From Candidatus Binatia bacterium (lineage in GTDB: Bacteria; Vulcanimicrobiota; Vulcanimicrobiia; Vulcanimicrobiales; Vulcanimicrobiaceae), in contig DATKHY010000007.1 of NCBI GenBank assembly GCA_035544215.1, positions 1,426,001 to 1,490,000 of the forward strand: a stretch of DNA of 64,000 nucleotides. The letters run 5' to 3'. This document shows, one piece after another, positions 41,189 to 50,519 of the stretch. Position 1 is the first letter of the stretch; each line of letters starts with the position of its first letter. A program made the position numbers and the translations under genes. The notes beneath the pieces are model-generated. The model worked only from the letters and a program-made list of their open reading frames with translations, was not told the origin of the DNA and did not search any database.

Positions 41189-43714
41189 TTGGCGAGCGAG
41201 ATACTCATCTCGAGCGACCCCTGGGAAAACCGGGTCGCGATACTCGAGGACGGCGACTTAGCCGAACTCTACATCGAGCGCGAAGAAAAGGTCATCGGCT
41301 CGATCTACAAAGGAAAAGTACAGAACGTGCTTCCAGGCATGGGGGCGGCGTTCGCAGACATCGGCCTCGGCCGCAACGCGTTTCTGTACGTCGACGACAT
41401 CAACAAACAGCCGCTCAACATCGGCGACGTGGAAATCACGTCTGGCCACAGCGGCTTCACGATCAGCGAGAAGGTCAAGCGCGGCGACGACGTGCTGGTG
41501 CAGATCGTCAAGGAACCACGCGGCCTCAAGGGCGCGCGGATCTCGACGAACATCTCGCTGCCGGGCCGCTATCTGATCTTGATGCCCACCGGCAAGTACT
41601 CGGGCGTTTCGCGCAAGATCGAATCGGCCGACGAGCGCAATCGCCTCAAGGGGATCATGAAGCGGATTCGCCCCGAGGGGATGGCGACGGTCGTGCGAAC
41701 GGCCGCGGCCGGCGTGAGCGAGGCGGAGTTGATCGCCGATCTCGGCGTCTTGATCCGCATGTGGCATGGCATCCTCGAGACGTACAAGCGCGCGTCCTCG
41801 CCGTCGCTGCTACACAAGGACATGAACCTCGTCTACAAGGCCGCACGCGACTTCATCACGGCCGACGTTGAGCGCGTCCTCATCGACGACGAGGAAGAGT
41901 ACCGCAAGGTCCGCGACTTCCTGCAGCTCCTAGGACCGCAATACATCAACCGGATCGAATACTATAACTCCGGGCGCTCACTCTTCGACGATTACAAGGT
42001 CGAGGAAGAGCTGCAGAAGCTCATGCGGCCCAAGATCAACCTGCCTTCGGGCGCGTCGATCGTCATCGAGTCGACCGAAGCGCTTACCGTCATCGACGTC
42101 AACTCCGGCAAGTTCACGGGCGGGCGCAACCTCGAGGACACGATTCTCAAGACGAACATCGAGGCGGCCGAGGAGATCGCACGGCAAGTGCGCCTGCGCG
42201 ACATCGGCGGCATCGTCGTTGTGGACTTCATCGACATGGGGTCGGACGCGTCGCGCAACAAGGTCGTCAAGACGATGGAGGACAGCCTGCGGCGGGATCG
42301 CACGCGGGCCACGATTCAGTCGTTCTCCAACCTCGGGCTGCTCGAGTTCACGCGCAAACGCATCGGCAAGGATCTCGGAGCTCAGCTGCGCGGTGCGTGC
42401 CCGACGTGCAACGGCATGGGCAGCGTCATGTCGTCGCAGTCGGTGGCGATCGAGACCTTCCGCCAGATTCGCAGCGAGACGCACAACGGCGCGGCCGGCG
42501 ACGTGGTTGCGCACGTCGCGCCGACGGTCGCCGTGCAGATGGAGTTTTGGTACGAGGAAGAGTGCGGGGAGCTTGCGCGCTCGATCGGTCGCCCGATCCA
42601 CGTGCGCGTCGATCCGATGATCCATCCCGAAAAGGCGCGCGTCGAGCTCGTCGCTGGTTTCGACAAACAGCGCGCGCATGCCGTGCGCGTCGGCGACGAG
42701 CACGAAATCGAGCTTCTGCCGGGCCGGCTTCCCAACCCGACCTCGGCGGCCGGCGTCGTCGACGGCCGCCTCGTCGAGGTCGAAAACGCCGCCGGCAACG
42801 CCGGCAACTTCGTACGGATCCGTATCCTGGATGTCGACGACGAGCAAGATTACGTGATGGCCGAGCTCGTGACGGCCGGTGCGAAGCCGCGCCGCCGTCG
42901 CGCCGCGCGGCGGGGGAAGCCGACCGCGGCCGAACAGGCGCGCCAGCTGCGCGAGCTCGCCGAGGACGCGGCCCGCCAGTCCGCCTCGCGGCCGCCCATA
43001 GGGATCTCATCGATCACCGAAGAGGAAGAGGCGCAAGACAAGGCCATCCGCGCCGAGCTCAAGGGCGAGGCCCAGCCCGACGCGATCATCATTGCGGAAG
43101 GCGCGGTACAACACGCCGCAACCGAGAACGGCGATGGGCGGCGAAAGCGCCGCCGGCGCCGCCGTCGGGGTGGGCGCGGACGCGGAGAAGGAGCCGAGGA
43201 GACGGTATTCGCTCCGCCGCCTGCACCTGCACCCGAGGCAGTGGCCGCTCCGGACGGCGCCGGACAGCGCCGCCGCCGTCGCCGCCGCGGACGACGCGGT
43301 AGGGGCGGGGCTCATGCGCCCGGCGGGGCGATGCCCGATCGGCATATCTTCGAGGTCTCGTCCGATGGCGCAGCACATCCGACCGGCGCGACCGCCCCTC
43401 CGGAGCCGTCGCGCGCGATCGCGCGCATTCCCGCCGCGCCGCCCGCGGTCGAGCCGCCGCCGGCCAGCCTCACCGCGCCGCAAGAGGAGCCAAAACGCGC
43501 GAGGCCCGCGCGCCGTCGCAAGGCGACGCCGCAGGGCGTCGCCGGCGAGTTGAAGGGCACGGCCAGTGCGCTCGCGCTGCCGGCCACCGACGCCAAGCCG
43601 AAGCGCACGCGCGCCTCGAGCAAGAAAGTCGCCTCAAGCGAGCCGAAAGCCGAGAAGCCCGCCGCTAAGCGCAAACGCTCGGCAACGGGCTCCCGCAAGA
43701 AGGCGTCGTCTTAG
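41189..43714 (+). CDS. rne: Ribonuclease E/G
   Basis: This endoribonuclease starts RNA decay and processes rRNA/tRNA precursors. The 841-residue protein starts at TTG 41189, with GAGGAC just upstream. It has an S1 domain (about 35-110, IYKGKVQNVLPGMGAAFADIG), catalytic aspartates Asp303 (VIDVNSGKFTG) and Asp346 (VVDFIDM), and the zinc-link cysteines Cys404 and Cys407 (CPTCNG), matching E. coli RNase E numbering. The C-terminal ~300 residues are disordered, Pro/Ala-rich, with two Arg/Gly-rich blocks (around 650-665 and 695-710) that probably bind RNA. The stop abuts the convergent peptidase gene. Confidence 0.94.
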   Translation: MASEILISSDPWENRVAILEDGDLAELYIEREEKVIGSIYKGKVQNVLPGMGAAFADIGLGRNAFLYVDDINKQPLNIGDVEITSGHSGFTISEKVKRGDDVLVQIVKEPRGLKGARISTNISLPGRYLILMPTGKYSGVSRKIESADERNRLKGIMKRIRPEGMATVVRTAAAGVSEAELIADLGVLIRMWHGILETYKRASSPSLLHKDMNLVYKAARDFITADVERVLIDDEEEYRKVRDFLQLLGPQYINRIEYYNSGRSLFDDYKVEEELQKLMRPKINLPSGASIVIESTEALTVIDVNSGKFTGGRNLEDTILKTNIEAAEEIARQVRLRDIGGIVVVDFIDMGSDASRNKVVKTMEDSLRRDRTRATIQSFSNLGLLEFTRKRIGKDLGAQLRGACPTCNGMGSVMSSQSVAIETFRQIRSETHNGAAGDVVAHVAPTVAVQMEFWYEEECGELARSIGRPIHVRVDPMIHPEKARVELVAGFDKQRAHAVRVGDEHEIELLPGRLPNPTSAAGVVDGRLVEVENAAGNAGNFVRIRILDVDDEQDYVMAELVTAGAKPRRRRAARRGKPTAAEQARQLRELAEDAARQSASRPPIGISSITEEEEAQDKAIRAELKGEAQPDAIIIAEGAVQHAATENGDGRRKRRRRRRRGGRGRGEGAEETVFAPPPAPAPEAVAAPDGAGQRRRRRRRGRRGRGGAHAPGGAMPDRHIFEVSSDGAAHPTGATAPPEPSRAIARIPAAPPAVEPPPASLTAPQEEPKRARPARRRKATPQGVAGELKGTASALALPATDAKPKRTRASSKKVASSEPKAEKPAAKRKRSATGSRKKASS

Positions 43715-45076
43715 CTAAACGCCGTTTTCCTGGTTGGCGTGCGCGAGCTTGTCGTCCAGGTATTGGATCGCCCGCGTTAGCTGGTCGTCGCGAGTCGGCT
43801 GTCCGAACTGCGGGCGCTTGTTCTCGGTCACGACGACGTCGGGCGTGATGCCTAGATGGTTGATGTCGCGATTACGCGGCGTCAGATAACGCGCCGTCGT
43901 CACCTTGATCGCGCTGCCGTCCGGCAGCGGGTAGATCGTTTGCACGACGCCCTTGCCGAACGTCTTCGTGCCCATAATCGTGCCGACGCTGCTGTCTTGG
44001 ATCGCCCCCGAAGTGATCTCGGAAGCCGAGGCCGTATAGCCGTTCACGAGCACGACGAGCGGCAGCGGGCTGATCGCAGTGTTGTCTGCGTCGAGCGTCG
44101 TGATGTTCGAGGCGCGCGACTCTACCGAGACGATCGGTCCGCTCGGGATGAACTTGGAGCTCACCGCCACGGCCGCTTCCAGATAGCCGCCGCCGTTGTC
44201 GCGCAGGTCGAGGATCAGTGCGCGGGCGCCCTCGCTCTGCAGGCGGCCGAGCGCCGTGGTCAGCTCGCTCCCCGTGTCGCGGCCGAACACCGTCAGTGCG
44301 ATGTAGCCGATCTTGCCGGGCAAAAGCTTCTCGTAGACGCTGAGCTGGTGAATCTTCGCGCGGGTGATCGTGATCGGCGCGGGCAGTGCGGAGCTGTCGC
44401 GCTGAATCGTCAGCGTGACCTTCGTGCCCTCCTTGCCGCGCAGCTTCCCGCTCGCGGTCGCGATGGCCATGCCCTTGGTGGAGTTGCCGTCGATCGTCGT
44501 GATCAGGTCGTCCTGCTGCACGCCGGCCTTGTCGGCAGGGCCGTTGGGAATCACGTTCTCGACCGCGATGTATTTCGTCTTGTCATCGACTTGGATGACG
44601 ATGCCCGTGCCGCCGAAGTCGCCCCCGTCGAGACCCTGATTGAGTCCCGCAAACTCCTTCGGCGTCAAGAACACGGTGTAGCGGTCGTTGACCGCGCGCA
44701 TCATACCGTCGATGGCGACGTAGCTGAGGTCGTGCGCGCTAAACTTGCTCTTCGACTCCGTGGCCGCAGTCTCGATCTCGCGGTCGATTTCGCGCACGTT
44801 CCCCATCGGACTCTGCGCGTCGTGCATAACCGCGAGCGAGATGTGCTTGATACCCGCCGTGCGCATCGCCGCCGACAGCGCCGCGTGGACGGAGGCGAGC
44901 ACGACGTCCGGATCGACCTTTTTGTAGAAGTTGTCCGTCAGGTACGTGTAGCTGGTGGACACTTCTCCGGCGTCGGTCGTCGAGAGATGCACCGCCGGAG
45001 CGGCGGATGCAGTGGGCAGGGCGATGAGCGCGGCGGTCAGCCCGCCCGCCCACAGGGGCCAAAGAAAACGTTTCAT
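43715..45076 (-). CDS. S41 C-terminal processing peptidase (copy 2)
   Basis: The 453-residue protein has a signal peptide (LWAGGLTAALIALPTASA), a helical N-terminal region, a PDZ domain (about 145-230, GIVIQVDDKTKYIAVENVIPNGPADKAGVQ) and an S41 catalytic domain with the Ser in SASEITSGAIQDS and the Lys in GTKTFGKGVVQ. Such proteases trim periplasmic proteins and control peptidoglycan hydrolases. ATG 45076 is chosen; a TTG at 45085 lies one base from the upstream peptidase stop. It is the last gene of the ftsEX run. Confidence 0.92.
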   Translation of the reverse strand: MKRFLWPLWAGGLTAALIALPTASAAPAVHLSTTDAGEVSTSYTYLTDNFYKKVDPDVVLASVHAALSAAMRTAGIKHISLAVMHDAQSPMGNVREIDREIETAATESKSKFSAHDLSYVAIDGMMRAVNDRYTVFLTPKEFAGLNQGLDGGDFGGTGIVIQVDDKTKYIAVENVIPNGPADKAGVQQDDLITTIDGNSTKGMAIATASGKLRGKEGTKVTLTIQRDSSALPAPITITRAKIHQLSVYEKLLPGKIGYIALTVFGRDTGSELTTALGRLQSEGARALILDLRDNGGGYLEAAVAVSSKFIPSGPIVSVESRASNITTLDADNTAISPLPLVVLVNGYTASASEITSGAIQDSSVGTIMGTKTFGKGVVQTIYPLPDGSAIKVTTARYLTPRNRDINHLGITPDVVVTENKRPQFGQPTRDDQLTRAIQYLDDKLAHANQENGV

Positions 45077-45086
45077 GATCTCCAAA

Positions 45087-46496
45087 TCAACGTATTAGCT
45101 GGTGTAAACGTGCCTTGGCGGCAGCGAGCTGCTTGTCGGCCGGGGTATCGATGATCGACGGGTTGGGGTCCTGCTCGATCACGACGTCCGGCTCGATGCC
45201 GCGGTGCTGGATGTCGCGGCCGGCGGGCGTAACGTAGCGGGCCGTCGTTATCTTGAGCGCTCCCTGATCCGGCATCGGGAAGATGCTCTGTACGACGCCC
45301 TTACCGAACGTGCGCGTCCCGATCAGCGTCGCCAGATGGTAGTCCTGCAACGCGCCCGACGTGATTTCCGACGCGCTGGCGGTGTACTTGTTCACCAGAA
45401 CGACCAGCGGTTGCAGTCCCTCGATGGCGGTTCCGAGAGCCGCGTCGCTCGTGCGCTGGCCGTCGCGGCGAATCGTAGAAACGATCGTTCCCTGCGGAAT
45501 GAACAGGCTCGATATCTCGACGGCGGCATCCAGCAGGCCTCCGCCGTTATCGCGCAGGTCGAGGATGTAACCCTTCGCGCCCGCGGCTCGTCCGGCCAAC
45601 AGCGCCTTGCGCACCTCGTCGCCTGACGTCGTTCCGAAGTCCGACAGCCGAACGTAATCGATCTTGCCCTCCATCTTCGCGCGCACGGTGGGGACGTGAA
45701 TGATCTCGCGGACGATGTCGTAAGTGCTTTCATTCGACGGCTTGAAGTAGCCGTGCGCGCGCAGACGAACCGTCGTTCCGGCCTGGCCGCGGATCATCTC
45801 TTCCACGCGGTCGATCGGCAAGCCGCGTACGGGCTTTCCATCGACGCTGTCCACGACCTCGCCGGGCTTCATCCCGGAGCGGGCCGCGGGCAGAGCCTCG
45901 ATCGGCTGTACGACGATGCGCCCGTCTTTGAGTTGATAGATGTAGACGCCGATGCCGCCGAAATTGCCGCCGGAGAGCGACTCATTGAGGCCGCGAATCT
46001 CGCGCGGCGAGAGATAGACCGTGTAGGGATCGCGCACCGAGCTCATGATGCCGCGCAAGGCTGCGTCGGTGAGGTCGTCGCGGCCGTTCGGCCCGACGTT
46101 CGCCGCGTAGTGATCCTGAGCGTACGCCAGAAGGTCGGCGGCGCGCTCGCCGTCTCGGCTCGGAACGCCGCTCGCGGTCGTGCCCGGCAGGGCTGCGTTA
46201 TCGATCTTTTTTGCGGACAGAAAATGGTGCAGCGCGTCGATCTCGCCGGCGATCGGCGTCTCCGGCGCGATGTCTTTGTAATACGAGTTCTCCAACCTGC
46301 GCAGCGCGACGTCGGCCACGAACGCATTCGGCGGATCGTGCGAAGCGAAGAGATCGCGCAGGTCGCCGGTGGTCGCGACTTGCAACACGGACTGCCCGGC
46401 AAGCACCCCCGTGCGGTAGCCGATGTAAATCGCGCCGCCGGCCGCGAGCGCGACGACCAGCAGGGCTGTCAAAAAAAGACGTATTGGAAGCGACAT
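45087..46496 (-). CDS. S41 C-terminal processing peptidase (copy 1)
   Basis: The 469-residue protein begins with a membrane-spanning signal (LFLTALLVVALAAGGAIYIGY), then a PDZ domain (about 180-255, IGVYIYQLKDGRIVVQPIEALPAARSGMKPGE) and an S41 domain with Ser in SASEITSGALQDY and Lys in GTRTFGKGVVQ. It is paralogous to the next gene but only moderately similar. CtpB-type proteases are often found next to ftsEX, where they process division or sporulation proteins. Both copies keep the Ser-Lys dyad. Confidence 0.92.
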   Translation of the reverse strand: MSLPIRLFLTALLVVALAAGGAIYIGYRTGVLAGQSVLQVATTGDLRDLFASHDPPNAFVADVALRRLENSYYKDIAPETPIAGEIDALHHFLSAKKIDNAALPGTTASGVPSRDGERAADLLAYAQDHYAANVGPNGRDDLTDAALRGIMSSVRDPYTVYLSPREIRGLNESLSGGNFGGIGVYIYQLKDGRIVVQPIEALPAARSGMKPGEVVDSVDGKPVRGLPIDRVEEMIRGQAGTTVRLRAHGYFKPSNESTYDIVREIIHVPTVRAKMEGKIDYVRLSDFGTTSGDEVRKALLAGRAAGAKGYILDLRDNGGGLLDAAVEISSLFIPQGTIVSTIRRDGQRTSDAALGTAIEGLQPLVVLVNKYTASASEITSGALQDYHLATLIGTRTFGKGVVQSIFPMPDQGALKITTARYVTPAGRDIQHRGIEPDVVIEQDPNPSIIDTPADKQLAAAKARLHQLIR

Positions 46497-46573
46497 GTCC
46501 TCTAATCAGTACCCGTCCTTCGACCCGCTATAGAGCGGACCGAGTTTCCTTATCCTAGCGTACTTGCTAAGTC

Positions 46574-47755
46574 TTAATGAAGCCGGGGGGCCGGGTCAAC
46601 AGGCTTACCGGCAATTCTGATCTCAAAATGAAGGTGGGGGCCGGTGGATTGGCCGGTCGAGCCCACCGCCCCGATGGCCTGCCCGCGCTGGACGGCCTGC
46701 CCGGTCGAGACGTAGATCGCCGAGAGGTGGCCGTAGCCGGTCGAGTAGCCCCCGCCGTGATCGATCAGGATGTAGTTGCCGTAGCCCCCGTACCACTGCG
46801 CCATGATGACGCTGCCCGAGGCGGCCGCGGTTACCGTCGTCCCGCTGGGCGCGGCGATGTCGAGCCCCTGATGAAACTCAGGCGCTCCGCCGAACGGGTT
46901 GGAGCGCCAGCCGAACGGCGATGTGATCGTGCCGGTCACCGGCCAGGAGAACGAACCGGCGGCCCCTTCGGTCTCGACGCCGGCGATGCCGGCGGCCTTG
47001 CGCTCGGCCTCCATCTCGCGCTCGCGCTCGAGGATCAGCCCTTCGAGCGAGGCCTCCTCAGCGGCCGACAGGTCTTCCATCTGGGCCACTTCGGTCGCGA
47101 CGCTGCGGCGCCGGACCGAGGCGAGCTCGACCAGATTGCTGCGCTCCTGCGCGAGCGAGTTGAGCTGGCTGCGCGCCTGCTCTTGCGCCTCCTCCTGCTG
47201 CTGCAGCTCGAGGCGCGTGCTTTCTAGGTCGGCCTCGATCGCCGCGACGCGCGTAGCGGCCGCCTTGCGCGCGCGCACCGCCCGCTGATTGGCGGCGATG
47301 AGCAGGCGCAGATCCTCCCAGCGCTCGACGAACTCGCTGAACGAGCGCGAGGCGATCAACGCGTTGAGATACGTCAGGTCCCCGAACTCGTAGATGTCGA
47401 CGAGACGGCGCTTGAGCGCCGCATCGTGCAGTTGCAGCGATCGTTTGGCGGCGTTGAGCTGGAGCGTGTTCCAGTCGATCCGCCGCTGCGTCGAGTCCTG
47501 CTGCTCTTGGAGGGAACCGATGCGGCCGTTGACCTCGCCGATCGCGGCGTTCGTTTCGCCGAGCTGACGCTGCAAATCTTGATAGCGCATCGTCACGGTG
47601 TTTAGCTCGACGCGCTTGCCGTGGAGCCGCTCCTGCAACTGCGCCGCCTTGGCGCGCTCCGCCTGGATGCGCTGCTCGAGTCCGGGGCTGCGCGCCTGCG
47701 CGAATGAAGGCGCGAGCGCGAGTACAGCGGCTACGGCCGCGAAGCGACGCAGCAT
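46574..47755 (-). CDS. M23 peptidoglycan hydrolase / EnvC-like FtsX partner
   Basis: The 393-residue protein has a signal peptide (FAAVAAVLALAPSFAQA), two long coiled-coil stretches (about 22-110 and 150-245), and a C-terminal LytM/M23 domain (about 270-393). Zinc motifs are intact: HQGLDIAAP and HLHFEI. E. coli EnvC has lost these and only activates amidases, so this protein may cut peptidoglycan itself, more like PcsB/RipC systems regulated by FtsEX. ATG 47755 is preceded by an overlapping GTG; the ftsX stop lies right upstream (TAGTGATG). Confidence 0.9.
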   Translation of the reverse strand: MLRRFAAVAAVLALAPSFAQARSPGLEQRIQAERAKAAQLQERLHGKRVELNTVTMRYQDLQRQLGETNAAIGEVNGRIGSLQEQQDSTQRRIDWNTLQLNAAKRSLQLHDAALKRRLVDIYEFGDLTYLNALIASRSFSEFVERWEDLRLLIAANQRAVRARKAAATRVAAIEADLESTRLELQQQEEAQEQARSQLNSLAQERSNLVELASVRRRSVATEVAQMEDLSAAEEASLEGLILEREREMEAERKAAGIAGVETEGAAGSFSWPVTGTITSPFGWRSNPFGGAPEFHQGLDIAAPSGTTVTAAASGSVIMAQWYGGYGNYILIDHGGGYSTGYGHLSAIYVSTGQAVQRGQAIGAVGSTGQSTGPHLHFEIRIAGKPVDPAPRLH

Positions 47756-47757
47756 CA

Positions 47758-48639
47758 CTACGTGCGCAGGTGTCGCCCGACCGCGATCCAGGACGCCACG
47801 ATTCCGATCGCCGCGCCGACCAGGATCAGCTCGCCGGCGAGCAGACGCGGATCCACGGGAACGGCACGCAGTGCCGCCCAGGGAAGCGCCTCGAGCAGCC
47901 GCGGCCACAAGGTCGCTCGCGCGATCGCGAGCAGTCCGACGGCGACCAGCGCGCCAAAGAGGCCGGCGATCAGCCCCTCGCAGATGAACGGCAGGCGGAT
48001 GTACGTGTTCGTGGCGCCGACCAGCTGCATGATCGCGATCTCGCGCCGCCGCGCGAAGACCGTCAGCCGGATCGTGTTGGCGATGATGATTCCCGCGACC
48101 GCGAAGAAGACGGCGATCACGCCGATGCCGACGCGGCGCAGCACCGCGCCCAGTTGCAGCAGGCGCTGCACGATCGTCTGACCGTAGACGACGTTGTCGA
48201 CGCCGGTGAGGCGCCGCACGCCCGCCGCGACCGCCGGCACGTCTTCGGGCTTGCGCGCCTTGACTCGAAACTTGTCCGGCAACGGATTCTCGGTCAACAA
48301 CGCCGTGTCGATGGTGCCCTTCGTGCGTTCGCGCAGCTCGGCCAGGCCCTGGCGCTTCGGGACGAACTGCGCGGACGCAATGCGCGGGTCCGCCGCGAGA
48401 TACCGCCCGATCGCCGCGACCTGCTTGGGCGTCGCGTCGGTGCGCAGGTACGCGGAGATCTCGATCTGATCGAGCAGCTGCTTACCGGCGTCGGCGAGCG
48501 CGGCGCGCACGAAGAGAAACATGCCGAGCAGGACGATCGTGATCGCGACCGTGCCGATCGCCGTCATTTGCATCCCGGTGTTGCGCGTGAAGTTGCGCGA
48601 CACCTCACCCAGAAAGAACTTGACTTTCCCCGAGTCCAA
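47758..48639 (-). CDS. ftsX: Cell division protein FtsX
   Basis: The 293-residue permease-like protein has four transmembrane segments (about 25-48, 175-200, 220-245, 262-285) and a periplasmic loop of about 120 residues after the first (ISAYLRTDATPKQVAAIGRYLAAD), the part that contacts the hydrolase. The sequence LTVFARRREIAIMQLVGATNTYIRLPF is the conserved FtsX coupling region. TTG 48639 is the best start, which makes ftsX overlap the ftsE coding end by 35 bases. Confidence 0.93.
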   Translation of the reverse strand: MDSGKVKFFLGEVSRNFTRNTGMQMTAIGTVAITIVLLGMFLFVRAALADAGKQLLDQIEISAYLRTDATPKQVAAIGRYLAADPRIASAQFVPKRQGLAELRERTKGTIDTALLTENPLPDKFRVKARKPEDVPAVAAGVRRLTGVDNVVYGQTIVQRLLQLGAVLRRVGIGVIAVFFAVAGIIIANTIRLTVFARRREIAIMQLVGATNTYIRLPFICEGLIAGLFGALVAVGLLAIARATLWPRLLEALPWAALRAVPVDPRLLAGELILVGAAIGIVASWIAVGRHLRT

Positions 48640-49315
48640 GATAGTAGTAGCCCCGTTCTTCGTCAGTAGTAATGCGGCCGTCGTCGAGCCGTATGACGCG
48701 GCGGCGCATGCGATCGACGACGGCCTGGTTGTGCGTCGCCACGACGACCGTCGTCCCCTTGAGATTGATGCGTTGCAGGAGAGCCGTGATCTCGCTCGTG
48801 TTCGTGGGATCCAAATTCCCAGTGGGCTCGTCGCACAGCAGGATCTTCGGGTTGTTGACGAGCGCGCGCGCGATCGCAGTGCGCTGCTGCTCGCCGCCGG
48901 AAAGCTCGCTCGGATACATGCGGCTCTTGTGGGACAGGCCGACGAGATCCAACACGCGCGGGACCTGGCGCATCACGTCGCGCGTGTGCGCGCCGGTGAC
49001 CTGCATCGCGAACGCGACGTTCTCCCACACCGTCTTGTCGGTGAGGAGCTTGAAGTCTTGGAACACCACTCCGAGGTGGCGGCGCAACGCGGGCACGCGG
49101 CTGCGGCGCACGCGGTCGACGCGGATGCCGTCGACGGTAATTTCGCCGGCGGTGGCCTTCGCTTCGCGATAGAGCAGACGCAGAAGGCTGGACTTACCGG
49201 TTCCGGAATGGCCGACGAGGAAGACGAAGTCTCCCTTGGCGATCTCGAGATTCACGTTGTCGAGGGCGCGGACGCCATTAGGATAGACAAGCGAAACGCC
49301 GCGGAGGGAGATCAT
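48605..49315 (-). CDS. ftsE: Cell division ATP-binding protein FtsE
   Basis: The 236-residue ABC ATPase has Walker A GHSGTGKSS (35-43), the FtsE-type VVFQDFKLLTDKTVWENVAFAM, signature LSGGEQQRTAIARALV and Walker B ILLCDEPTGNLDP. FtsE/FtsX transmit ATP hydrolysis across the membrane to a peptidoglycan hydrolase during division. It is the first gene of the minus-strand operon and is divergent from the acyl-CoA dehydrogenase gene with 45 bases between starts. Confidence 0.95.
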   Translation of the reverse strand: MISLRGVSLVYPNGVRALDNVNLEIAKGDFVFLVGHSGTGKSSLLRLLYREAKATAGEITVDGIRVDRVRRSRVPALRRHLGVVFQDFKLLTDKTVWENVAFAMQVTGAHTRDVMRQVPRVLDLVGLSHKSRMYPSELSGGEQQRTAIARALVNNPKILLCDEPTGNLDPTNTSEITALLQRINLKGTTVVVATHNQAVVDRMRRRVIRLDDGRITTDEERGYYYLGLGESQVLSG

Positions 49316-49360
49316 CGCTGGGAGAGGGGTTTTCTGAAACCTCCGGGCTATACCTTCGGC

Positions 49361-50509
49361 ATGGACTTCGATTTAACCGACGAGCAGAAGGCCATTGCGA
49401 GCCTGGCGCGAGAGTTCGCGCGCGAGGAGGTCGCCCCGCGAGCCGAAGAGATGGATCGCGAAGAGCGCTTTCCCTACGACCTCGTCGCGAAGATGGCGGA
49501 GCTCGGCTTCATGGGGCTGCCGTTTCCCGAAGAGTACGGCGGCGCCGGCGGCGACACGGTGAGCTACGCGCTCGCGGTGATGGAGATTGCGCGTGCCGAC
49601 GCCTCGACCGCAATCACGATGGCGGCTCACGTGTCGCTCGGCGCCACGCCGTTCTTTCTGTTCGGCACCGAGGAACAGAAGCAGAAGTATCTCGTGCCGC
49701 TGGCCCGTGGCGAGAAGCTGTGGGGCTTCGGCCTGACGGAGCCCAACGCCGGAAGCGACGCGGGCAACGTGCAGACGAAGGCGGAGCTGCGCGATGGCCG
49801 CTGGGTGATCAACGGGACGAAGGCCTTCATCACGAACTCGGGCACCGACATCAGCGGCGGCACGACGATCACGGCCGTCACCGGAAAGCGCCCCGACGGG
49901 TCGCGCGAAATCTCGAACGTCATCGTTCCGCAGGACACGCCGGGCTTCACGCGCAGCCGCAAGTATCGCAAGATGGGCTGGCGCGCCTCGGACACGCGCG
50001 AGCTCTCGTTCGTCGACGCCGCGGTGCCCGAGGAAAATCTGCTCGGCCCGCGCGGCGAGGGGTACAGGCAGTTCCTCTCGATTCTCGACGGGGGGCGCAT
50101 CTCGGTCGCCGCGCTCTCGATCGGGCTCGCCATGGGTGCGTACGACCAGGCGCTGGCCTATGCGAAAGAACGCCATGCGTTCGGCAAACCGATTAGCAAG
50201 TTCCAGGCCATCTCGTTCAAGCTCGTCGACATGCTGACGCAGATCGAACACGCGAAGTTGATGATGCTGCGCGCGGCATGGGAGAAGGACCTGGGACGCG
50301 ACTACGTGCAGGCCGCGAGCTTCGCGAAGCTCTTCGCCGGCGAGCTGTCGCATCGCGTCGTGAACGAGGCGCTGCAGATCCACGGCGGTTACGGTTTTAT
50401 GGACGAGTATCCGATCTCGCGCATGTACCGCGACCAGAAGATCAACGAGATCGGAGAAGGCACGAACGAGGTACAACGGCTCGTGTTGGCGCGGCTCATG
50501 GGCCTGTGA
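49361..50509 (+). CDS. Acyl-CoA dehydrogenase
   Basis: The FAD enzyme oxidises acyl-CoA thioesters to 2-enoyl-CoA. The 382-residue protein starts at ATG 49361 (DFDLTDEQKAIASLAREFA). Family signatures are WGFGLTEPNAGSDAGNVQTKA and the catalytic Glu366 in IGEGTNEVQR near the C-terminus. Close to short-chain/butyryl-CoA dehydrogenase in length and motifs. A TATACC box lies about 12 bases before the ATG, so the leader would be very short. No electron-transfer flavoprotein gene is adjacent; the chain length used is not determined by sequence. Confidence 0.93.
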   Translation: MDFDLTDEQKAIASLAREFAREEVAPRAEEMDREERFPYDLVAKMAELGFMGLPFPEEYGGAGGDTVSYALAVMEIARADASTAITMAAHVSLGATPFFLFGTEEQKQKYLVPLARGEKLWGFGLTEPNAGSDAGNVQTKAELRDGRWVINGTKAFITNSGTDISGGTTITAVTGKRPDGSREISNVIVPQDTPGFTRSRKYRKMGWRASDTRELSFVDAAVPEENLLGPRGEGYRQFLSILDGGRISVAALSIGLAMGAYDQALAYAKERHAFGKPISKFQAISFKLVDMLTQIEHAKLMMLRAAWEKDLGRDYVQAASFAKLFAGELSHRVVNEALQIHGGYGFMDEYPISRMYRDQKINEIGEGTNEVQRLVLARLMGL

Positions 50510-50519
50510 GGCGCATGCG

